DNA from: Argonema antarcticum A004/B2
GTDB taxonomy: Bacteria > Cyanobacteriota > Cyanobacteriia > Cyanobacteriales > Aerosakkonemataceae
Direction: 5' to 3'
Length of the DNA stretch: 64,000 nucleotides
NCBI RefSeq assembly: GCF_023333585.1
Contig: NZ_JAIQZN010000011.1
Span: forward strand, 51,772 to 115,771
Shown: one piece after another, positions 1 to 9,013 of the stretch
How the letters are laid out: the number at the start of each line of letters is the position of its first letter
Numbering within the stretch: the first letter of the stretch is position 1
The notes under the pieces: generated by a model
Databases searched by the model: none
What the model saw: the letters and a program-made list of their open reading frames with translations, nothing else
Told to the model about the DNA's origin: nothing
Program-made: the position numbers and the translations under genes

Positions 1-2223
1 GAACATCCAAATGTTGCCACCAGTTTGAATAATTTGGCAGAAATGTATAAATCACAAGGGCGGTTTAGCGAAGCGGAACCCTTGTACATGGAAGCTTTGG
101 GCATGAGAAAACGCCTGCTGGGAGAGGTACACCTGGATGTCGCTGGCTGTTTAAATAATTTGGCAGGACTGTACAAATTGCAAGGGCGGTTTAGTGAGGC
201 AGAATGGTTACAATTGGAAGCTTTGGCATTGTGTAAAGATGTTTTGGGCAAAAAACATCCCAACATTGCTACCAGTTTGAATAATTTGGCAGGACTATTG
301 GCAGCTACCAACCGCGCTACAGAAGCACTGACACTTATGTGTCAAGCTACTGAAATCGAAAACGGCATAATTCACCAAATGTTTGCCGCTAGTTCAGAAA
401 GCGATCGCCTCGCCTATCTCGAAACGATCCGATCTAATTTTGATGTCTTTCTCTCTTTAGTTAATTCCCACCTTTCTAACTCTCCTGAAGCAAAACAAGC
501 AGCTTATGATTTGGTACTCAAACGCAAAGCTTTAACTGCCGCCGCCTTTGCTGCTTTCAACTATGCTTTGTATAGCGATCGCTATTCTCACCTCGCACCG
601 CAGTTTAAGGAATGGCAATCTTTAAGGGCTGAACAAATTCACTTAATCTATTCTCCACCCTCACCCGATTCAGAAATTACCGACGACGATTTTCATACGC
701 GCCAAGCAGCATATCAAAAGCGCCTATCTGATTTAGAAACAGAATGCAAAAACTTAGAAAAACTACTAGCATCCCAAGTTCCCGAAATCCAACTGCAACA
801 GGAACTTGAAACTGCTAACCGTCGCGCTGTTGCTTTGGAATTACCAGAAGGTTCCACTTTAGTAGAATTCGTGCGATTTGATGTTTTTGATTTCCAAGCA
901 ATCCCGGCGCGTGGGGAATCACAATGGAAACCTGCCCGCTACCTAGCTTTTATCTTACCAGCAAAACAGCCAGATAAAGTAGAGATGATTGATTTAGGAG
1001 AAGCGGAATATATCGATAAATTGTTGCGGGTATTTAGATCTTACTTCTCTGGCAAAGGTGACTTGCTGAATATGGCAGATGATGACGAGGAGATCCCTAC
1101 TTTTAGGAAATACAATCCCGCCTTTGGCATGGAACTGCGGCAAGCGATTTTCGAGCCTATTTCTGCTGTGATAGGCGATAGTAAATCTTTGCTAGTTTCT
1201 CCCGATGGCGAATTAAATTTGTTGCCGTTTCAGTTATTGCCCGATGAGACAGGAACGCGATTTTTAATGGATGAGTATACTATCTCTTACCTCAGTGTCG
1301 GACGCGATATTTTGCGTTCCCATTTTCAACCAACTCGTCCCGCTACTGCACCTCTAATTATTGCCGATCCTGATTTTGATTTGGGTGGGGCATCTGAAAC
1401 CCGGTTTCTTGGAGAAACCGGGTTTCTATCGGTGTTGGGCAATAGCTTGGAACGCGCACCAGGTACAAGGTTTCTGGGTGAAGCGGTTGCCAAAAAGCTG
1501 GAAGTATCGCCATATTTGGATGCTGAAGCACTGGAAACTCACATTACCAACAACCAATCTCCCAGTATCCTGCTGATTGCTACTCACGGCGTTTTCTTAC
1601 CTGACTTGCCCCATCAACCACCCACTTTGGAGAATCGGATATTTGGGAGCCGATTTTCTGCTACAAAAGTAGAAAACCCGATGCTGCGTTCTGGACTTGC
1701 CTTAGCAGGTGCGAACATCTGGCTATCCGGCGGAACTCTCCCGGAAAAAGCTGGCAAAGGCTTTCTGTTTGCCCAAGATGTAGCCGCACTCGACCTTTGG
1801 GCGAACGAACTCACGGTATTATCGGCTTGCAATACTGCGATCGGCGATCTTAAAACAGGCGAAGGTGTCTTCGGTTTGCGTCGCGCTTTTGCTGTCGCCG
1901 GAACGAAAACTTTAGTAATGAGTTTGTGGCCTGTTCCAGATAAAGCAACGGCGCTGTTGATGGAGCGATTTTTTGATAATTTGGAACGCGGTTTTGGTCG
2001 TTCCAACGCATTACTAGAGAGCCAAAATTATATCCGCAATATCACCGTTAGAGAGTTGCGCCAATCCGAACTCGGTCGCGAAGTCTTAGAAGAATTATTA
2101 TCACCAAATAATGTATCTTGTCAAGAGGAAGAAAGACCTTTAGAGCATCCTTTTTATTGGGGTGCTTGGGTATGTCAGGGAGAAACAACTGAATTGCCAG
2201 TTGCGATTAGTAGGTTGGGTTGA
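1..2223 (+). CDS. TPR-CHAT protease-like protein (5' end outside window)
   Basis: The frame is open from base 1, so the N-terminus is missing. The first ~110 residues are kinesin-light-chain-type TPR units of about 42 residues (repeated SLNNLA and GRFSEAE motifs). A helical linker follows, then a C-terminal CHAT domain (caspase-like, clan CD) from about residue 420. The catalytic dyad is visible as His in LLIATHG and Cys in LSACNTA; GEGVFGLRRAF and SLWPVPDKAT are also typical. CHAT domains are cysteine peptidases often joined to TPRs in cyanobacteria, acting as regulated effectors or signalling proteases. A 32-bp palindromic repeat (1396-1427) lies in frame inside the CHAT region, and the stop codon lies in another repeat hairpin. 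It is convergent with the OmpA-like gene 72 bp away. The family call is firm; the target is unknown. Confidence 0.88.
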   Translation, partial: EHPNVATSLNNLAEMYKSQGRFSEAEPLYMEALGMRKRLLGEVHLDVAGCLNNLAGLYKLQGRFSEAEWLQLEALALCKDVLGKKHPNIATSLNNLAGLLAATNRATEALTLMCQATEIENGIIHQMFAASSESDRLAYLETIRSNFDVFLSLVNSHLSNSPEAKQAAYDLVLKRKALTAAAFAAFNYALYSDRYSHLAPQFKEWQSLRAEQIHLIYSPPSPDSEITDDDFHTRQAAYQKRLSDLETECKNLEKLLASQVPEIQLQQELETANRRAVALELPEGSTLVEFVRFDVFDFQAIPARGESQWKPARYLAFILPAKQPDKVEMIDLGEAEYIDKLLRVFRSYFSGKGDLLNMADDDEEIPTFRKYNPAFGMELRQAIFEPISAVIGDSKSLLVSPDGELNLLPFQLLPDETGTRFLMDEYTISYLSVGRDILRSHFQPTRPATAPLIIADPDFDLGGASETRFLGETGFLSVLGNSLERAPGTRFLGEAVAKKLEVSPYLDAEALETHITNNQSPSILLIATHGVFLPDLPHQPPTLENRIFGSRFSATKVENPMLRSGLALAGANIWLSGGTLPEKAGKGFLFAQDVAALDLWANELTVLSACNTAIGDLKTGEGVFGLRRAFAVAGTKTLVMSLWPVPDKATALLMERFFDNLERGFGRSNALLESQNYIRNITVRELRQSELGREVLEELLSPNNVSCQEEERPLEHPFYWGAWVCQGETTELPVAISRLG
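1396..1427. repeat. GAAACCCGGTTTC palindrome inside the CHAT coding sequence
   Basis: Two inverted arms (GAAACCCGGTTTCT and AGAAACCGGGTTTCT) separated by a few bases. The same motif is intergenic at 8945-9010, 9291-9322 and twice in 40250-40367. Here it is translated as ETRFLGETGFL without breaking the frame. Confidence 0.85.
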
Positions 2224-2296
2224 GGTAACGAAACCCAACCTACAATTCTCCGCTTTGTTGGGTTTCGCTATCGCTCAACCCAACCTACAATTCTCC
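2210..2296. repeat. Inverted/direct repeat between convergent genes
   Basis: GTAGGTTGGGTT (2210-2221) pairs with AACCCAACCTAC (2232-2243), forming a hairpin that contains the stop codon of the CHAT gene. The segment AACCCAACCTACAATTCTCC recurs at 2277-2296. It could end transcription from both sides, but there is no clear T-tract. Confidence 0.7.
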
Positions 2297-3051
2297 TATC
2301 TTTCCAGCCCAGGCGGAGTAAACCTAATTTCAATGCGCCGCCGCGTTGGTTCATCCGCATTACTATTGCTAGGAGGAAAGTATTCTTTTGGCAAAACCAA
2401 TTGTGCAGCGGAATAGGCACGAAAGTTTAACCCTTTTAAGCGACCTTTCCTTTGAATATCCTCAAGTACTTTCACAACTGCTAATGCTCGCATCAAACCC
2501 AAATCTGCATTAGACCCTACTTGAACTTGACTAATATTTCCAATTTCTAGTATATCATCTAAATTGCTATATCTACTACTATTTTTCTGCCCGTCTGTAT
2601 GACCGATCACCTCTACAACATAGCCTTTATATTCCCTGCCATAACGTTCAATTTGATTGGCAAAATCTGTTTCTATTTTACTACGCAATCCGCTAGGCAA
2701 ATCTGCTTTGCCTTTTTCAAATTTATATTCACCCGAATCTTTAATTACAATAATCGGCGGTGATTTCAGTCGTTCAACTTGTCCTTCTAGGTTGGTGACT
2801 TGATTTGTTTTTTCCTGCAATTTCTGCTGCAAAGAAGCTACGCGCTTTTCTAAGTTTTTCAGTTGTTCTTCACTTTGACTCAGCTTCGTAATTGTCTGTT
2901 CTGAAGTTGATTTTAATATGGATGCTTTAACGATAGATAGTAGGAAAAATAAACTCAAAATCATGAAGGCGTTAGACATTAAATCTGTGAAAGCTGGCCA
3001 GATGTTGAGTTCTTCTTCATTTGAATTAATATGCCGTGAACGACGACGCAC
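2296..3051 (-). CDS. OmpA/MotB/ZorB-like peptidoglycan-anchored membrane protein
   Basis: 251 residues. One N-terminal transmembrane helix (about 19-42) begins with PAFTDLMSNAFM. The Asp in FTDLM sits where MotB, TolR and ZorB carry the ion-translocating aspartate. A coiled coil follows (about 48-95), then a C-terminal OmpA-like peptidoglycan-binding domain with VIGHTDG and TRRRIEIRF, holding the Asp and Arg that bind diaminopimelate in this family. The gene lies 32 bp after the MotA-like gene on the same strand, the usual order for a stator or channel pair. The pair probably forms an ion-driven motor anchored to the cell wall. The short periplasmic part and the sDLM-type motif look more like ZorB than flagellar MotB, and no flagellar genes are present. 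Confidence 0.85.
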   Translation of the reverse strand: MRRRSRHINSNEEELNIWPAFTDLMSNAFMILSLFFLLSIVKASILKSTSEQTITKLSQSEEQLKNLEKRVASLQQKLQEKTNQVTNLEGQVERLKSPPIIVIKDSGEYKFEKGKADLPSGLRSKIETDFANQIERYGREYKGYVVEVIGHTDGQKNSSRYSNLDDILEIGNISQVQVGSNADLGLMRALAVVKVLEDIQRKGRLKGLNFRAYSAAQLVLPKEYFPPSNSNADEPTRRRIEIRFTPPGLER

Positions 3052-3083
3052 GATCGGCCCCCAATTATTTTTATAGATCTTGC

Positions 3084-4616
3084 CTAAATTTTGTTTAATT
3101 TATCTACTATCTCATCTAATTTTGCTTCATCCACACTATCTCTATTTGACCTCTTTTCTAGTGCTTGTCTCAATCTATAAACTTCATGTTTTGTGTCATC
3201 CAAATGATTAATGCCTTCCTGAACATTATCTATGACAACTTGAAGTTGAGAGTTGTTAGTATTGGATTGGTTATTGATAGTTTCGGAAATGCGATCGCCC
3301 ACCGCCTCAATACCCAGACTAACACCCTCCGTATAGTTCCTCAGCGTCTCCACCAAATTCGTCAGTTCCGCTTGTAATTTATCGAAATTATCGCCTCCAG
3401 ATTGTAACTCCATAATTGACTGGAAACTCGGCAATGCTTGCTGGAGTTGTGTAAGAATCTCATCGAGAGATTTCTGATGGTTTTGATGCAAATCTAAAAA
3501 TTGCCCTGATGTCTGATTAATACTGCTGACTTCTTCTTGCAAACTCAAGAACTGCTGACTGGAACGTCGCAGTTCGCTCACTGCTTTTTTTATAGATTGA
3601 ACCGATTCAGCTAAAATGGAAGCAGAATGAGAAAATTCAGCTTGCGTGCTAGCCATATCTGCTGTCGCCTCGGATAACCTTTGCGGAAATTGGCTATGCT
3701 CAAATATTTGGCCCACTTGTTCAAAGCGATCGGCAGTTATCATCATCGCCGCCACAGCATTTGCCAAGTCATTAGCAGATGTTTTAAATTGATTAGCACC
3801 GCTAGCTATTGTACCAGAAGATTCCGCAAATCTGGTGTATACCTCTTCTGCTAGTTGAGTAGCTTTAATATTAGCATCGAAAATTTCTTGCAGTTTATCT
3901 TTCAGAGAACCTTCCACCGCTTCTCTTACAGTTACCCCAAATCTAGTTAAGAAATTTTCAAATGAATCTGCCATACCATGAACTATTTTATCCAGGCGAG
4001 TTTGACCCTGTAGTGTGGGATGATAAACATTATCAAGATAATCTTCTAGAGAATTAATAAGTTGATACTTGACAAGATTAGCATTGAATAGCAAGTTAAC
4101 TACTGTTAACAAAGCACTAAAAAGTATTCCAGTTAAGCTAGTGGTGAAGGCAATTCCCATACCTTGCAGTGGTACTTGCAATTCGCGCACCAAATCGCTA
4201 ACATTGCTGGCATTGGTTTGACCGATCGTTTGACTCAGTGCCGACAAATTGATGATAATACCTAGAAAAGTCCCCAGTAATCCAAACGATAGAAGTAAAT
4301 TAGGGAGAATGCGGCAGTAATAATCAATTTGTTCGCAGGATATTCCCCAAACTGTCTCTTCGCTATAAACTTGATCTATTAATGCTCCAGTATTAACCTG
4401 CTCTAAATTACTACTGGCTTCTTTAAACCTTGACTTCAGGTTTTTAACGATGTTAGGTTCCGTTACACTGCTGTTACCAACGAGCAACATTTTAACTTTT
4501 ACCACTTGCTCCGCCAGATGGCTATGGAGAGCAAAGCGTAATAAAATAGCAGCTATAGATGGCAAAATTACAAGTACGAAAGTGAGAAAAACTAAGTAAG
4601 GCGGTACTAGCGGCAT
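3084..4616 (-). CDS. MotA/TolQ/ExbB/ZorA-like proton-channel protein with long helical tail
   Basis: 510 residues. Transmembrane helices at about 5-28, 103-128 (LLSFGLLGTFLGIIINLSAL) and 150-182 (GMGIAFTTSLTGILFSALL). The last two carry the Gly/Thr pattern of the MotA/TolQ/ExbB channel domain. Residues ~210-510 are hydrophilic, Gln/Glu/Ser-rich and predicted helical or coiled coil, a long cytoplasmic tail of the kind ZorA has and TolQ or ExbB lack. It is followed after 32 bp by the OmpA/ZorB-like partner. Upstream lie a 25-bp palindrome and an Rpn nuclease gene, and beyond those the tubulin-like gene. The architecture is clear. The role (defence motor versus membrane remodelling) is inferred. 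Confidence 0.85.
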   Translation of the reverse strand: MPLVPPYLVFLTFVLVILPSIAAILLRFALHSHLAEQVVKVKMLLVGNSSVTEPNIVKNLKSRFKEASSNLEQVNTGALIDQVYSEETVWGISCEQIDYYCRILPNLLLSFGLLGTFLGIIINLSALSQTIGQTNASNVSDLVRELQVPLQGMGIAFTTSLTGILFSALLTVVNLLFNANLVKYQLINSLEDYLDNVYHPTLQGQTRLDKIVHGMADSFENFLTRFGVTVREAVEGSLKDKLQEIFDANIKATQLAEEVYTRFAESSGTIASGANQFKTSANDLANAVAAMMITADRFEQVGQIFEHSQFPQRLSEATADMASTQAEFSHSASILAESVQSIKKAVSELRRSSQQFLSLQEEVSSINQTSGQFLDLHQNHQKSLDEILTQLQQALPSFQSIMELQSGGDNFDKLQAELTNLVETLRNYTEGVSLGIEAVGDRISETINNQSNTNNSQLQVVIDNVQEGINHLDDTKHEVYRLRQALEKRSNRDSVDEAKLDEIVDKLNKI

Positions 4617-4663
4617 GGCAAAAACCTTAAGATTCTGATGATAAACTGTTTCGTGTTCTAAGA

Positions 4664-4735
4664 GGCTCTTCCGAGCTACCCTCGACTAGGAGGCAGAGTC
4701 TGCTAGTTGACGTGACCAGGTTGAACCTGGTCACG
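4664..4735. repeat. Palindromic repeat cluster
   Basis: Begins with GGCTCTTCCGAG, contains GGAGGCAGAGTC, and ends in a perfect 25-bp palindrome (4711-4735, CGTGACCAGGTT / AACCTGGTCACG around one G). The same motifs recur at 5570-5690. Confidence 0.75.
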
Positions 4736-4742
4736 CTAAAAT

Positions 4743-5549
4743 TCAGTTATTATCCACAAAATTCTGTAGACTTTGCACTTGTTCAATTGTCAGTCCTGTC
4801 AGACTTGCCACTTCCTCTACAGGCATATTTCTTTGCAGCAAAGTACGAGCAAATTTCTCTGTCGCTTGCTGAATACCTTCTTGTCTGCCTTCCAGACGAC
4901 CCCGCTGAAATCCAGTTCGCAAAATTTCTTGATAAATCACTGATTCCCTCATAACTTCCTCCCGTAGGATTGTTTTAATGACCTCTTCCTTCAATACTAA
5001 CCCAGCTAAGATGGCGGCAGTACCAACTAAGTTAATTTGTACCCTTCTTTCTGGTATTTCTTCAATCAATTGTGCGGCTTGATTGAGGATTTGTTGGGGA
5101 TTTTCCGTATTGCTTAACACGGCAAATGGTAATAATCCCACACAATTAGGATTGAGAAATTCACTTGGCTGTCTTTCCCATAAGCGAATCACATCGAATG
5201 AATGAGTTGTTCTTTCTAAAACAAAAGAAGTTTGCTGCACTAATTGGGAACCTGTCTTTCGCAAATAAATGACTATTTGACGCATTCTTTTTTGCGGAAA
5301 ACGACGATAAACGCGCAGGCGATAGTCAGCCATCCGAAAAGGTATTGCGGGATCGGGATCGGTTTGAAACTCTAAATGGAGTACCAAATTATTATCAACA
5401 TCCTGTAGAATTAGAGAATCTGCTCTAATTGGTTCTAAGGATAATTCGGAAAGACTCAGTAGAGTTAAGTTGACTGGTGAACCTAATAGCCAGGTGGCAA
5501 TATCGGCTGTGAATTCTTCGGTTATAAATTTGCAAACATTGTCGTACAT
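4743..5549 (-). CDS. Rpn family PD-(D/E)XK nuclease / transposase-like protein
   Basis: About 268 residues from the ATG at 5549. The frame stays open further upstream, but that part translates palindromic repeats, so the inner start is preferred. The N-terminal half has the Rpn (recombination-promoting nuclease, old transposase_31) pattern: Asp in IRADSLIL and the LHLEFQTDPDP core with the E-x-Q catalytic motif. Then come DYRLRVYRRF, a helical region, and a charged C-terminus with GRLEGRQEGIQQ, ending in a helix-turn-helix-like MPVEEVASLTGLTIEQVQ. Such genes are abundant, partly mobile DNases in cyanobacteria. This one is wedged between the tubulin-like and MotA-like genes and is flanked on both sides by related palindromes. 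It is probably a guest of the operon rather than a component. Confidence 0.8.
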   Translation of the reverse strand: MYDNVCKFITEEFTADIATWLLGSPVNLTLLSLSELSLEPIRADSLILQDVDNNLVLHLEFQTDPDPAIPFRMADYRLRVYRRFPQKRMRQIVIYLRKTGSQLVQQTSFVLERTTHSFDVIRLWERQPSEFLNPNCVGLLPFAVLSNTENPQQILNQAAQLIEEIPERRVQINLVGTAAILAGLVLKEEVIKTILREEVMRESVIYQEILRTGFQRGRLEGRQEGIQQATEKFARTLLQRNMPVEEVASLTGLTIEQVQSLQNFVDNN

Positions 5550-5569
5550 ACACCCATCACAATCTGTGG

Positions 5570-5690
5570 TTTTTCTCGTGCCAAGGCTGAGCCTGGGAAT
5601 GGGATATAAGAGGCTCAGCCTCAGTTTTATCAGTAAGGAGGCAGAGCCTCCCAATGAGGTGACCAGGCTGAGCCTGGTCACCTCATTGGG
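5570..5690. repeat. Cluster of palindromes overlapping the tubulin-like stop codon
   Basis: Contains GAGGCTCAGCCTC, GGAGGCAGAGCCTCC and a 41-bp near-perfect palindrome (5650-5690; 20-base arms around a single G). The TGA stop of the tubulin-like gene (5683-5685) lies inside the palindrome arm. Confidence 0.8.
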
Positions 5691-8600
5691 AGTATTTTTT
5701 CCTAATTTCTTCACATTTTATTGCGTATCCTTTTTGAGTAATCAAACCATCTCGCAACTCTTGTTGTAAACGATCGAGTTCGATCTGTTTGGGATCGGTA
5801 GAATCTACTGGCTCGAAAAATTCGGCTGAGATAACTTCTGGCTCCTGGGGAGGTTTTCTCCGCGGGGAATTTGGTGCTGAGATGGATTTAACTCGCGCTT
5901 CTATTTTTTTGCGGAAGCGATCGATGATTCCTTCTTTGGCTACCGTAGTGGTAGTTCCCGAAACTCCCACTACGGTAGCTTTGTAGGGATAATTGGGATC
6001 TTCTTCTGGTAGTTTATCGACGCGATCGACAAATTGCCTCAGTTTGGGTAAGTAGTAATCTTGCCAGCGATTTGGTTGTCTCTCTATCTGTGTTTCCGCA
6101 CCCTCCAAAAGTTGCTTCAAAGCTCCAGTCATATCGCTTCTGTTAGCGAGTTCTTCTAAAGCTTGATTCCACACTGGACTGAGAGAAGCAGTATTATGAG
6201 TATCTCGCAAACCATCGTAATATTCAAATTCCAACTGCTGATTTTCTGTGTTCTGCTTGATTAACTCAAACGCCAAACAAGGATAGAAAACATCCTCCAA
6301 ATCCTCGATCGTTCTAGCATCGGGAGGAATAATATCGGTAAATACAGTGCGATAATCATTATGGAGAAAACCACCCATATTATTTTCGCGAATGTAAGGA
6401 TTTCGCATTGCTTCCAAACCGCTAATCAGTCGGAGAGGAAAACCGGCATATTCGGTCACGATTAAAATTTCGTCTTCAGCTTGAGTTGGTTTAAGGGCAT
6501 TTTCCGAAATTCCCGAATCGCTGGTTAGAATGGTTTTAAACTGCTGAACTTCCGATTCGTCAGTATCTTTAAATCCCACTAAATCACTTCTTTTGGCTGG
6601 TGTTTGATGGAAGTAAGGAGCGCTCAAATTTAAACGCAGCAGCGGTTCCGCTTCATTTTTAACTTGTGCCAAACGAGTACGCCGTTCGGAAGCGTTGTAA
6701 TTTTGAATAAAACGCTTAATAACTGACTTGACAATTTGATTGCTGCGAGATCCAAACAAGCTGTCTACTTTCAGGTCGATTTCTTTTTGCAGTTGTTCTT
6801 GATTGGTGCGATCGATCAAATAAGCGATCGACTCTTCAATCCCCGCTGCTTCTGTTATTTCCTTACTCAGTAGCACTAATTGGGCGCGAAAATCATTGCT
6901 GGGCAACAATGTTTTGTAACAATTTTCAATATCTTCATTGTCAAAAATTGCCTCGCCGCTCATTTCATCAAAATTCATCTGTCTGAGATCGCTTTCCTCT
7001 TTTTCGTAGTCGCTTTTCAAGTTATCAACTACCCGACTGAAACCAGCCAGTTGAGTCGATCGATCGCGCAAGTGCTTTTGCAATTCATTGACAATTTTGA
7101 GTGCTTCTTGAGTGACTGCGAAATCAAAATTGTGTTTGATTAAATCGCAAACTTCCCGCACTACCCTTTTGGCTTCTGTTTGGACTTCTCGATTCTTACC
7201 ACCAACCAAAGGTAACTCGAATTTCTGCTCGATATCTTCAATTACCTGTTCCGCATCCCGCCATTTCTTCTCCAAATCTTCCAATTTGCGTACCCCGCCA
7301 AATATAGTGATTTCCTCCTCAAGCTGTCGCTGATACCTATCCAAATCTGTTTGCAAAGTATCTAACCAGTCGCGAGCGCTCTTAATCGAAAAATTGGCAG
7401 TTCCCGGTGTCATTAAATTAGCCAAAAATTGATCGATGTTTTCTTTGAGTTGTTTCAAAATTTCCGGGCTTACCTGTAGCAATCTGGTCAGCCAAATTCC
7501 TCTTGTACTTTCATTTTCACCCGGCTGTGTTTTTCTAAATTGCTCTCGTAACTCGCGAGGCAAAGTTTGTCTTAAACCGTTGCGATCGTCTTTATTTTTG
7601 CACTCGTTGATTGCTTTTTCTAACTTAGTATTTCTCCAACTGTTCAGCGTACCGACAAAAGTCTTATTCGATTCTTGAACCGCTTCTGCTAATCTGGTAG
7701 TAAAACCATCCCTTTGCGCCAAATCGCTATGCCAATTATATTGAACTATAAATTGTTCAAATAACCGTTGAGGATCTGGGCTTTGTCCCGAACCATTTAA
7801 CCAGAATGCAACTAATTTCAAACTAATCCGAGTCAAAGCGATTTGCACTATGATATCGCGGGGAAAATAAATTGCCGCCAATCCAAATGTTAAATACCGC
7901 TGAACGTTGGGACGGGGATGCTCGTCCCACTGAATCATGTGTGAGGTGAAATTATCCCTCATTCCCTTAACGACTGGTGCTAATTCGCCCGAAAAATCTA
8001 GCGCAATTTTATGCGCGATGACGTTGCACAATTTCGCCTGTTTGAGAATTTTATAGTCGCTGCTGGTTTGATTGGAAACTAAATATGCGTAGTCAAAAGG
8101 CGGTCGTGTCTCTTGCACAATTTCTATGGTTTGCATATCATAACAAACTTCAAATTTTGTGCTGGGTGTGGTATAATGATTAAGTTCTTTGAGAGCAGCG
8201 TAAGTATTGGCGATCATATTAGGACTATTGCCGTACAACTCTGGACTGATTACCAAATAAGCAACAATTTTGGCTTCGCGATCGCCATAAGCACGCCTGA
8301 GACTATAAGCGACATCCAAAAACATCCCGCTACCCGTACCACCGCAGAGAGAACCTACCACAAAAATATTCAATCCCTCTTCAACTGTTAGTCCTAATTT
8401 CAGTAAGGTTGCTTCGTGTCCCCGCGTGCGATTTTCTGCTGTTTGAATGGCACTTTGAATTTTGCGATAGTTGTGAAAAAAGGCCAATCTTCCTACAGGT
8501 CGAATTCCTTTTGCGCCTTCTTCCACTGCTTTGATATTCCGCAATAATTGCGGCGGAAACCATCTGGCGATATGGTCATAAGGGCCTTGGCGATCGTAAT

Positions 8601-8913
8601 TCGATCGGCGTTCCATTCCTTGCACGAAATTAGTAACTTCCGATGATGTCATGGTAGCGCCTATTTTCTCGGATTCCCGGAAACTGAGGTCAACACCGTG
8701 ATAGGTACTTCCTGTCCGCAATCCAGATACTTGGGTAGCAGCTTTGTCTGTATCTATATGAACAAAACTTACAATTGGCAGTTTGGTTAAATCGCCATAG
8801 CGATCGACTATTAACCGCCGAATTCGCATCAACACATCTCTACCCGTACCGCCTAATCCGATACAAATAGTGCGGTTGATTCCCCGAAAATTCCGTTCAT
8901 TTGATTGAGTCAT
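5683..8913 (-). CDS. Tubulin/FtsZ-like GTPase-fold protein (Tubulin_2 type)
   Basis: 1076 residues from the ATG at 8913, which has GGAG about 10 bases upstream; an ATG eight codons earlier lacks this. The N-terminus reads TICIGLGGTGRDVL, a nucleotide-binding strand-loop, and near residue 200 is GSLCGGTGSGMFLDVAYSLRR, the tubulin/FtsZ signature GGTGSG. After the ~400-residue GTPase-like part come long helical segments (about 450-750) and a C-terminal region ending in charged, proline-rich sequence. Members of this family are far larger than FtsZ and are not the division protein. In this operon it sits with vWA, MotA-like and OmpA-like genes. I recall comparative genomics proposing that such tubulin-like proteins act with vWA and OmpA-family proteins in membrane remodelling. 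Polymerisation is not shown. Confidence 0.82.
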   Translation of the reverse strand: MTQSNERNFRGINRTICIGLGGTGRDVLMRIRRLIVDRYGDLTKLPIVSFVHIDTDKAATQVSGLRTGSTYHGVDLSFRESEKIGATMTSSEVTNFVQGMERRSNYDRQGPYDHIARWFPPQLLRNIKAVEEGAKGIRPVGRLAFFHNYRKIQSAIQTAENRTRGHEATLLKLGLTVEEGLNIFVVGSLCGGTGSGMFLDVAYSLRRAYGDREAKIVAYLVISPELYGNSPNMIANTYAALKELNHYTTPSTKFEVCYDMQTIEIVQETRPPFDYAYLVSNQTSSDYKILKQAKLCNVIAHKIALDFSGELAPVVKGMRDNFTSHMIQWDEHPRPNVQRYLTFGLAAIYFPRDIIVQIALTRISLKLVAFWLNGSGQSPDPQRLFEQFIVQYNWHSDLAQRDGFTTRLAEAVQESNKTFVGTLNSWRNTKLEKAINECKNKDDRNGLRQTLPRELREQFRKTQPGENESTRGIWLTRLLQVSPEILKQLKENIDQFLANLMTPGTANFSIKSARDWLDTLQTDLDRYQRQLEEEITIFGGVRKLEDLEKKWRDAEQVIEDIEQKFELPLVGGKNREVQTEAKRVVREVCDLIKHNFDFAVTQEALKIVNELQKHLRDRSTQLAGFSRVVDNLKSDYEKEESDLRQMNFDEMSGEAIFDNEDIENCYKTLLPSNDFRAQLVLLSKEITEAAGIEESIAYLIDRTNQEQLQKEIDLKVDSLFGSRSNQIVKSVIKRFIQNYNASERRTRLAQVKNEAEPLLRLNLSAPYFHQTPAKRSDLVGFKDTDESEVQQFKTILTSDSGISENALKPTQAEDEILIVTEYAGFPLRLISGLEAMRNPYIRENNMGGFLHNDYRTVFTDIIPPDARTIEDLEDVFYPCLAFELIKQNTENQQLEFEYYDGLRDTHNTASLSPVWNQALEELANRSDMTGALKQLLEGAETQIERQPNRWQDYYLPKLRQFVDRVDKLPEEDPNYPYKATVVGVSGTTTTVAKEGIIDRFRKKIEARVKSISAPNSPRRKPPQEPEVISAEFFEPVDSTDPKQIELDRLQQELRDGLITQKGYAIKCEEIRKKYSQ

Positions 8914-8944
8914 TTTTTCGATCTCCTTTTTATTCATTGTTTGC

Positions 8945-9010
8945 AGAAACCCGGTTTCTCTAAGAAACCTTTCTCGCAGAAACCCGGTTTCTCAAAGAAA
9001 CCGGGTTTCT
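8945..9010. repeat. Tandem GAAACCCGGTTTC palindromes
   Basis: A degenerate palindrome (8945-8974) is followed by a full one (8977-9010). They lie between the tubulin-like start and a duplicated Rpn gene tail. Confidence 0.8.
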
Positions 9011-9013
9011 TTC

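Noticed and set aside
2296..4616. Flagellar stator motAB
   Set aside because: No flagellar genes, and cyanobacteria lack flagella. The long tail and short OmpA part fit ZorAB-like or other non-flagellar pairs better.
5550..5714. N-terminal 55-residue extension of the Rpn protein
   Set aside because: It is the translation of palindromic repeats that also occur at 4664-4735 and would not be conserved. The ATG at 5549 fits the family.
5683..8913. ftsZ, the cell-division tubulin homologue
   Set aside because: It is about 2.5 times too long and lacks the FtsZ C-terminal tail; only the nucleotide-binding signature is shared.
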